Below the pieces are notes generated by a model. The model was not told the DNA's origin. It did not search any database and saw only the letters and a program-made list of their open reading frames with translations. The translations under genes and the position numbers were made by a program. 8,730 bases of DNA from JAWLGW01 sp964569055 (GTDB lineage Bacteria > Planctomycetota > J058). Positions 1-5,068 of the stretch are shown here, piece after piece. The stretch is from contig CAZMSZ010000327.1 in assembly GCA_964569055.1 (NCBI GenBank), forward strand, positions 1 to 8,730, written 5' to 3'. The number at the start of each line of letters is the position of its first letter. The stretch's first letter is position 1.

Positions 1-794
1 ACGTAGTCGGGGGCCACGCAGGTCTGGCCCGCGTTCCAGTACTTGCCCCAGGCGATCCGGCGGGCCGCGACCTCCATGTCGACGTCGTGGTCGACCAGGC
101 ACGGGCTCTTGCCGCCGAGCTCGAGGGTCACCGGCGTGAGGTGCTTGGCTGCCGCCTGGTAGACGATCCGGCCGACGCGGGTGCTCCCGGTGAAGAACAC
201 GTGGTCCCAGCGCTGCTCGAGCAGCGCGGTCGTCTCGGGCACGCCGCCCTCGACCACCTCCAGGCAGTCGGCGTCGACGTAGCGCGGCAACAGGTCGGCC
301 AGGGTGCGCGCCGTGGCGGGCGCCAGCTCCGAGGGCTTGACCACGGCCGCGTTGCCGGCCGCGAGCGCGCCGATCAGCGGGCCGACCACCAGCTGCACCG
401 GGTAGTTCCAGGGGCCGATGATCAGCACCACGCCGAGGGGGTCGCGGTGGATCTTGCTCGTGGCGGGGAAGTTCACCAGCGGGGTCGAGACCTTGGTGGG
501 GCGCATCCACGCCTTGAGGTGCTTGAGCGCGTGGCGCACCTCGGACAGCGAGAACCCGACCTCGCCGGCCCAGCCCTCGAGGTCGCACTTGCCGAGGTCG
601 GCCCGCAGCGCCTCGAGCAGGCGCGCCTCCTCGTCCACGAGCATGCGCTCGATCCCGCGCAGCTGCGCGCGGCGCCAGGCGTAGGTGCGCGTCTTGCCGC
701 TGGCGAACGAGCCGCGCAGCTTGGCCGCCACGGCGGCGGCGTCGAGCTTGCGGGGGCTGGTGGTGGCGGGGCTCGGGGTGGCGGTGGTGGCCAT
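1..794 (-). CDS. Aldehyde dehydrogenase, class 3-like (N-terminal part, cut by window edge)
   Basis: NAD(P)-dependent oxidation of an aldehyde (often fatty or aromatic in this class) to the acid. The visible 264 codons carry the family landmarks in order: GPWNYP near residues 127-132 with catalytic Asn130, the VVKPSE coenzyme-binding segment at 151-156, FTGSTRVG at 201-208 (Rossmann turn), LELGGKSP at 224-231 with general-base Glu225, and GQTCVAPDY at 256-264 with nucleophile Cys259. The 'GQTC-APDY' form and the lack of a long N-terminal extension point to the class 3 (ALDH3) group, usually about 450-480 residues, so roughly 200 C-terminal residues lie outside the window. The ATG start at 794 has AGGAG 8 bases upstream (803-807). 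A weak -10-like TAGACT (820-825, minus strand) could be its promoter, but no -35 is visible. A repeat array lies upstream, and the gene is probably transcribed separately from the acyl-CoA dehydrogenases. The family is secure; the substrate is unknown. Confidence 0.95.
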   Translation of the reverse strand, partial: MATTATPSPATTSPRKLDAAAVAAKLRGSFASGKTRTYAWRRAQLRGIERMLVDEEARLLEALRADLGKCDLEGWAGEVGFSLSEVRHALKHLKAWMRPTKVSTPLVNFPATSKIHRDPLGVVLIIGPWNYPVQLVVGPLIGALAAGNAAVVKPSELAPATARTLADLLPRYVDADCLEVVEGGVPETTALLEQRWDHVFFTGSTRVGRIVYQAAAKHLTPVTLELGGKSPCLVDHDVDMEVAARRIAWGKYWNAGQTCVAPDY

Positions 795-1221
795 ACGCGT
801 CGCTCCTGGGGAAGCCCGAAGTCTAGCGCACGGCGGCCGAGCCGCGGGTGGCGGCCGGCCCCGTGCGGCTCCCGCCCGCGCCAAGGAGCTGGCGCTGATC
901 GGGCGGGGCTGCCTCGCGTGAAAGAGACCGCCAAGAGCTGCCGCGGGTTGGGCGCGGCTCCCTCGCATCCAGAATGACCGCCAAGAGCGACCGGTTGAAG
1001 AGCTGCCGCTGATGAGGCGAGGCTCCCTGCATGAAAATGAACCGCCAAGAGCGCCAAGAGCGCCAAGGGAAGAGCTGTCGCTGATTAGGCGAGGCTCCCT
1101 CGCGTGGAGATCGAGCGCCGAGGAAGAGCTGCCGCTGTTCAGGCGGGGCTCCCTGACGTGAAAAGTGAACCGCCAAGAGCGCCAAGAGCGCCAAGGAAGA
1201 GCTGTCGCTGATCAGGCGAGG

Positions 1222-1252
1222 CTCCCTCCGCGTGGAGATCGGTCGGAGGGAG
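1222..1252. repeat. Strong hairpin within a short repeat unit
   Basis: CTCCCTCCG (1222-1230) and CGGAGGGAG (1244-1252) are perfect 9-bp inverted repeats around a 13-base loop. Equivalent but shorter stems occur in the other short units: CCTCG/CGAGG at 1098-1102 and 1119-1123, TCCCTCG/CGAGGGA at 1479-1485 and 1502-1508, and CTCCCTC/GAGGGAG at 1607-1613 and 1631-1637. The stem would form in transcripts of either strand. No U-run follows, so it does not look like a standard intrinsic terminator. Confidence 0.6.
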
Positions 1253-1322
1253 AGCTGCCGCTGAACAGGTGCGGCTCCCTGGCGTGAAAAGTGAACCGCC
1301 AAGAACGCCAAGAGCGCCAAGG

Positions 1323-1422
1323 NNNNNNNNNNNNNNNNNNNNNNNNNNNNNNNNNNNNNNNNNNNNNNNNNNNNNNNNNNNNNNNNNNNNNNNNNNNNNN
1401 NNNNNNNNNNNNNNNNNNNNNN
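1323..1422. other. Assembly gap (100 N) inside the repeat array
   Basis: Exactly 100 N, the usual placeholder for a gap of unknown length. The 31 bases before it (1292-1322) and the 31 bases after it (1423-1453) are identical, so the assembler evidently stopped in a repeat. The true number of repeat units here is unknown; it may be more than 100 bp, or the two sides may simply overlap. Confidence 0.98.
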
Positions 1423-1696
1423 TGAACCGCCAAGAACGCCAAGAGCGCCAAGGAAGAGCTGTCGCTGATCGGGGGGGCTCCCTCGCCTGAAGAACGACCG
1501 CCGAGGGAAGAGCTGCCGCTGAATAGGTGCGGCTCCCTCGCGTGAAGAACGAACCGCCAAGAACGCCAAGAACGCCAAGGGAAGAGCTGTCGCTGATCGG
1601 GGGAGGCTCCCTCGCGTGGAGATCGGTTGGGAGGGAGGGCTGCCGCTGTAGGGGCAGACGCCTTCCTTGCCTCGGCTGACGCTGAGAGCACGGCCG

Positions 1697-1714
1697 CCTT
1701 GCCCAAGGGCAAGG
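1697..1714. terminator. Hairpin just downstream of the acyl-CoA dehydrogenase operon, possible terminator
   Basis: CCTTGCCC (1697-1704) pairs perfectly with GGGCAAGG (1707-1714), giving a GC-rich stem of about 7 bp with a 4-base loop once the innermost pair is opened. It sits about 20 bases past the stop of the last gene of the minus-strand operon, where a terminator is expected. No U-tract follows on the minus strand, so intrinsic termination is uncertain. Between this hairpin and the repeat array (1651-1696) I see nothing further. Confidence 0.35.
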
Positions 1715-1735
1715 GCGAGGGAATGCCCTGCCCGA

Positions 1736-2932
1736 TCAGCGGGCGAACAGGCGGCGGGCGATCACCAGGCGCTGGATCTGCCCGGTGCCCTCGAAGATGT
1801 CGTAGACCTTCTGGTCCCGGTACAGCTTCTCGACCAGGCGCTCGCGCAGGACGCCCTCGGGGCCTAGCACCTCCAGGGCGCGCGAGGTGACGCGGTCGAC
1901 CATCTTGCCCGCGTAGGCCTTGCTCATGGAGGACTCCTTGGCGTTCTCCCGCTCGTGGTCGAGGAGGTAGGCCGCCTTCCAGCACAGCAGGCGCGCGGTG
2001 TGGATCTCGCGCTCCATCCAGGCCAGGGTCTCGCGCAGGCGCCGGTAGCGCGGGGTGTGCTGCGCCAGCGCGTAGTGCTCGTCCACCCAGTCGCGCGCGA
2101 TCTCGTAGGCGGCGCGGGCGATCCCGACCGCCATGGCGGCCACCAGCGGGCGGGTGGCGTCGAACGTCTTCATGGCGGTGGTGAACCCGCCCTTCGCCTT
2201 GCGCTCGTAGTGCTCCTCGCCGCCGAGCAGGTTCGCGGCGGGGACCCGGCACTCCTCGAACACCTGCTCGGCGGTCTCGCTCGCCTTGAGCCCCATCTTC
2301 TGCTCGATCTTGGGCACGCTGAAGCCGGGCGTCCCCTTCTCCACCACGAACGCGCGGTGGCCGGCGCGGCCGAGCGCGGGGTCGATCGTGGCGAACACCA
2401 CCGTCCAGATCGCGCGCCCGCCGTTGGTGATGTAGATCTTGCTCCCGTCGAGCACCCAGGCCTCGCCGTCCTTGCGGCAGCGGGTGGTGATCGCCTTGGC
2501 GTCGGAGCCGGCGCCGGGCTCGGTCAGGGCGTAGGCGCCGAACTCGTAGCCGTCGGGGCGGAACCGGCCCAAGAACCGCTCGCGCTGCTCGGGGGTGCCC
2601 GTGATCTGCACCGGCGGGCCGCCCAGGCCCGGGCCGGGCAGGTTGAGGACGGCGGCCGGGTCGCCCCAGGCGAGCTCCTCGATCGCGACCATCAGCGTGC
2701 GGTTGAGCTGCTTGGGGCCGCCGCGCTCGCGCTTCTCGCCGCCGGGGCCGCCGAGGCCCGACAGCGCGCCCGTGCCCAGGCCGAACTGCTTGCAGGCCTC
2801 GACGAAGGCGGGGTGCGGCCCCTCGAGCCGGTCCGACTCCAGCGCGTAGGGGCGGACGTAGGTGCGGGCGAACGTGCGCGTCAGCTCGCGCACCTGCTTG
2901 ATCTGGGGGGTGAGGGTGAAGTCGATCGCCAC
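1736..2932 (-). CDS. Acyl-CoA dehydrogenase, catalytic-type subunit (398 aa)
   Basis: Flavoprotein of the acyl-CoA dehydrogenase family, expected to introduce a trans-2,3 double bond into an acyl-CoA in the cytoplasm. Seen: N-terminal helical domain (about 1-130), the flavin/substrate loop YALTEPGAGSD at 134-144, SKIYITNGG at 164-172 in the middle beta domain, and the C-terminal helical domain ending in IFEGTGQIQR, where Glu381 occupies the catalytic-base position of the MCAD type. Length is normal for the family. Odd: the two motifs that normally grip the FAD of the neighbouring subunit are gone. Where RxxFGxPL is expected (about 285-297) it reads EHYALAQHTPRYR, and the Q-LGGxGY motif has become EVLGPEGVL (354-362). 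The paralogue encoded just upstream keeps both, suggesting they work together. The GTG start at 2932 is chosen because GGAGGGG lies 5 bases upstream and the previous gene stops 2 bp before it, implying translational coupling. The substrate is unknown. Confidence 0.93.
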   Translation of the reverse strand: MAIDFTLTPQIKQVRELTRTFARTYVRPYALESDRLEGPHPAFVEACKQFGLGTGALSGLGGPGGEKRERGGPKQLNRTLMVAIEELAWGDPAAVLNLPGPGLGGPPVQITGTPEQRERFLGRFRPDGYEFGAYALTEPGAGSDAKAITTRCRKDGEAWVLDGSKIYITNGGRAIWTVVFATIDPALGRAGHRAFVVEKGTPGFSVPKIEQKMGLKASETAEQVFEECRVPAANLLGGEEHYERKAKGGFTTAMKTFDATRPLVAAMAVGIARAAYEIARDWVDEHYALAQHTPRYRRLRETLAWMEREIHTARLLCWKAAYLLDHERENAKESSMSKAYAGKMVDRVTSRALEVLGPEGVLRERLVEKLYRDQKVYDIFEGTGQIQRLVIARRLFAR

Positions 2933-2934
2933 GG

Positions 2935-4128
2935 CTACCCCTCCGCCAGCTCGAGCCCGGCGAGCTCGTCCTCGGCCTCGTCCTCGGGGAGCGTCAGCCC
3001 GTCGACCAGCGACAGCGTGCGCGCGTCGCGCATCCACTTCTCGACCGGGTGGTCCCACAGGTAGCCGTGCCCGCCCAGGACCTGCACCGCGTCGGAGCAC
3101 ACCTCGACCGCGAGCTCGGCGGTCTGCCGGTGGGCGAGCAGGGCCAGCGCCGGCGCGCGAGCGTCGCCGCGGTCGAGGGCGGCGGCCGCCTGCCACACCA
3201 GGCTGCGCACGCCGTCCACCCGGGTCGCCATGTCGGCCATCATGAAGGCGAGCGCCTGGTGCTGGTAGAGCGGCACGCCGAACGCGTGGCGCTCCTGGGC
3301 GTAGTCGCAGGCGTGCTCGGTGGCGGCGCGCGCGCAGCCGACCAGGCGGGCCGCGTCGAGCGTGCGCTGGCGGGCGAGCGCGTCGCGCAGCACGCGCCGC
3401 AAGGCGCCCGGCGCCGCGTCGCCGCCCAGGCGGTCCGCCGCCGGGACCCGCACCTCCTCGAAGCGCAGGTCGGCCCAGCGCGCCGCGCCGAGGCCGAGCG
3501 TCTCGTGGCGCGCCTCGACCGCCAGCCCCGCCGGCCGCCCGACCACCGCCAGGAGCGCGAGGCGGTCCCAGGGGTCGGGCGCGCCGCTCGCGACGTCGCG
3601 GGCCAGCACCAGGGTCAGCGCGGCGTCGGCGCCGCCGCGCACGTAGCGCTTGCGCCCCGACAGCACCCACTCCTCGCCCTCGCGCCGGCAGGTCGCCTCG
3701 CAGGCGGCGGGGTCGACCCCGAACGGGCCCTCGACCAGCGCCAGCGCCGCGCGGCGCGCCCAGCCCTCCGCCTCGTCCGCGAACGGCGCCAGGAGCCGCT
3801 CGGCCTGCGCGCCCGTGCCCAGCGCCAGGACCAGCGGCGCGGCCGCGCCGGGGCCGGGCAGCGCCACCGCGGCCCCGAGGTCGCCCCAGGCGAGCTCCTC
3901 GGCGCACAGCGCGGCCGCGCGCAGGTCGAGCAGCTCCGAGCCGCCGAGCGTCTCGGGCAGCCCCAAGGTGGCGAGCCCGAGCTCGTGGCACTCGCGCGCC
4001 AGCTCCTCGCTCAGCGCCCCCGCCGCCTCGAGCTCGCGCAGCGCGGGCCGCAGCCGCTCCCGCGCGAAGGCGCGGACCGCGTCCACGACCTGCGCCAGCT
4101 CCTCGCCGGGCTCGAACGACACGCTCAT
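2935..4128 (-). CDS. Acyl-CoA dehydrogenase paralogue, probable non-catalytic partner subunit (397 aa)
   Basis: Full-length member of the acyl-CoA dehydrogenase family by fold signature: an N-terminal helical domain containing EELAWGD at 77-83 and PGPG at 91-94 (both shared with the downstream paralogue), a middle domain, and a C-terminal domain with ERHAFGVPL (279-287) and QVLGGHGYLWDHPVEKWMRD (349-368). Those two C-terminal motifs are the ones that contact the FAD of the adjacent subunit in homotetrameric members. In contrast, the flavin/substrate loop is degenerate (ALVEGPFGVDP at 130-140 instead of ALTEPGAGSD), the KxYITNG stretch reads KRYVRGG (160-166), and the catalytic Glu position is Asp376 (SLVDGLT). 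The final helix (GxxQIQRxxIAR) is replaced by an acidic tail. The ATG at 4128 has GGAGAGG 7 bases upstream. The gene follows the permease by 23 bp and precedes its paralogue by 2 bp. I infer it is active only as a complex with that paralogue. A catalytically poor stand-alone enzyme or an enzyme using Asp is the alternative. Confidence 0.9.
   Translation of the reverse strand: MSVSFEPGEELAQVVDAVRAFARERLRPALRELEAAGALSEELARECHELGLATLGLPETLGGSELLDLRAAALCAEELAWGDLGAAVALPGPGAAAPLVLALGTGAQAERLLAPFADEAEGWARRAALALVEGPFGVDPAACEATCRREGEEWVLSGRKRYVRGGADAALTLVLARDVASGAPDPWDRLALLAVVGRPAGLAVEARHETLGLGAARWADLRFEEVRVPAADRLGGDAAPGALRRVLRDALARQRTLDAARLVGCARAATEHACDYAQERHAFGVPLYQHQALAFMMADMATRVDGVRSLVWQAAAALDRGDARAPALALLAHRQTAELAVEVCSDAVQVLGGHGYLWDHPVEKWMRDARTLSLVDGLTLPEDEAEDELAGLELAEG
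2938..2944 (-). promoter_or_regulatory. Ribosome binding site overlapping the end of the upstream dehydrogenase gene
   Basis: GGAGGGG on the minus strand is formed by the last two sense codons of the upstream acyl-CoA dehydrogenase, directly before its TAG stop. It lies 5 bases before the GTG start of the next gene. Such an arrangement favours coupled, roughly equal synthesis of the two dehydrogenases. Confidence 0.8.
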
Positions 4129-4151
4129 GGCGCCCCCTCTCCGCGCCGGTT

Positions 4152-5021
4152 CTACCGGGCGGGGGCGTCGCTCGCCACGGGCTCGCCCCGCGAGCGGGCG
4201 GCGGCGAGCACGCCCGCCACCAGCGCCAGCAGGCCGCCCACCAGCCCGCCCGCGCTCGGCCGCTCGCCGAACAGCAGCACCGAGAAGCCGAGCGCGATCG
4301 CGACCTCGCTCAGCCCACCCACCGTGACGGCCGCCGCGGAGTGCCAGCGGTAGGCGGCGGTGAGCAGGAGCTGGCCCACCGTGCCCAGCGCGCCCGCCAG
4401 CGCGAGCAGCGCCCAGGTGCTCGCGCTCCAGGCGCGCCAGGCCACCGGCGCGTCGCCCAGGAAGGGCAGCGGCGCGAGCGTGAGGCAGATCGAGAAGGCG
4501 GTGACCACGGTCAGCGGGTCGTCGGTGCGCGCGAGCCCGCGCAGCGCCAGGTAGGCCAGCGCGGCCAGGAGCCCCGCCAGGAGCGCCGCCAGGACGCCCG
4601 CCCGCTCGCCCTCGAGCGAGAGGCCGTAGCGCAGCGCCACCCCGGCGAAGCCGAGCGCCAGCGCGCCCCACACCCAGCGGTCGGGGTGCTCGTGCACGAC
4701 CAGCGGCGCGAGCAACGCCACCCACAGCGGCGCGGTCTTGAGCAGCACGGCCGCGGTGAACAGGTCGGTCGCGCCGCCGCCCGGCACGAACGACCAGTAG
4801 TAGCAGGCCATGGCCACCGTGCCCGCCGCGCAGCGCAGCGCCAGCATGGACCAGCCGCGCGGGCGGAGGGGGCGCCGGCGCAGCCGCAGCAGGGTCAGCC
4901 CGACCACGAGCCCGACCAGGCCGCGGGCCAGGATCGGCGCCGCCAGGCCGGTCTGGTCGGCGACGCCCTTGATCGTGGCGCTGAGCGCCGCGAACGCCAG
5001 GCTCGCCAGCAGGATCAACAC
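4152..5021 (-). CDS. EamA/DMT-superfamily permease, about 10 membrane helices
   Basis: Inner-membrane carrier of the drug/metabolite transporter superfamily (two EamA-type halves). Its cargo cannot be told; members move amino acids, nucleotide-like metabolites or other small molecules, mostly outward. Nearly the whole 289 residues are hydrophobic helices broken by short charged loops. The first half contains the family-like stretch LLKTAPLWVALLAPLVV, and the second half ends in a helix followed by a short polar tail (ARSRGEPVASDAPAR). Start choice: the GTG at 5021 would place helix 1 at the very N-terminus and has no clear ribosome site. A CTG at 5072 overlaps the kinase stop (CTGA) and would add 17 residues (TAPAPGLPPARPLRAL...), giving a more typical cytoplasmic lead-in and a weak GGGG 9 bases upstream; I consider it at least equally likely. 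It lies between the sensor kinase and the acyl-CoA dehydrogenases on the same strand and is probably co-transcribed with both. Confidence 0.88.
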   Translation of the reverse strand: MLILLASLAFAALSATIKGVADQTGLAAPILARGLVGLVVGLTLLRLRRRPLRPRGWSMLALRCAAGTVAMACYYWSFVPGGGATDLFTAAVLLKTAPLWVALLAPLVVHEHPDRWVWGALALGFAGVALRYGLSLEGERAGVLAALLAGLLAALAYLALRGLARTDDPLTVVTAFSICLTLAPLPFLGDAPVAWRAWSASTWALLALAGALGTVGQLLLTAAYRWHSAAAVTVGGLSEVAIALGFSVLLFGERPSAGGLVGGLLALVAGVLAAARSRGEPVASDAPAR

Positions 5022-5068
5022 GAGCGCGCGCAGCGGCCGCGCGGGCGGAAGGCCGGGGGCCGGCGCGG

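Larger units (their letters stand above)
889..1650. repeat. Tandem array of alternating 72-74 bp and 54 bp units (about 126 bp higher-order repeat)
   Basis: Every unit opens with (A)AGAGCTGYCGCTG, followed by about 8-10 variable bases and GGCTCCCT. Long units are at 998-1069, 1124-1196, 1251-1322 (runs into the N gap) and 1508-1581; 1423-1453 is the tail of another long unit. Short units are at 1070-1123, 1197-1250, 1454-1507 and 1582-1635. The start of a further long unit is at 1636-1650. Long units read GCTGCCGCTG and end in a 28-bp block of three 9-bp subrepeats (GCCAAGARC; copies at 1041-1068, 1169-1196, 1295-1322, 1426-1453, 1553-1580). Short units read GCTGTCGCTG and mostly end in GGAGATCGGT-type sequence. 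Two decayed units (about 889-935 and 936-997) form the edge nearest the aldehyde dehydrogenase. No credible gene lies in the array: open frames here translate to low-complexity repeats such as LALLALLAV or WRSWRSWRF. CGCCAAGA-type repeats resemble dispersed non-coding repeats I know from several GC-rich bacterial groups; their function is unknown. Confidence 0.95.

Noticed and set aside
823..1578. Minus-strand open frames across the repeat array (and partners at 1212-2252, 87-977, 473-1066)
   Set aside because: The translations are low-complexity repeat peptides (LALLALLAV, WRSWRSWRF, GSSS) that follow the 9-bp and 54/72-bp periodicity and cross the N gap. They have no family features or ribosome sites.
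889..1650. CRISPR array
   Set aside because: Units are nearly identical along their full length with no unique spacers, unit lengths alternate 54 and 72-74 bp, and no cas genes are present.
3991..4128. A frameshift joining the two acyl-CoA dehydrogenases into one gene
   Set aside because: Both reading frames are complete, each with its own start, ribosome site and stop, and each is of normal family length.
3049..4353. 434-codon plus-strand open frame antisense to the upstream acyl-CoA dehydrogenase (and similar ones at 1955-3064 and 4341-5252)
   Set aside because: The composition (Arg, Ala, Gly, Gln, His runs) and exact overlap with strongly recognised genes mark these as shadows caused by high GC at third positions.
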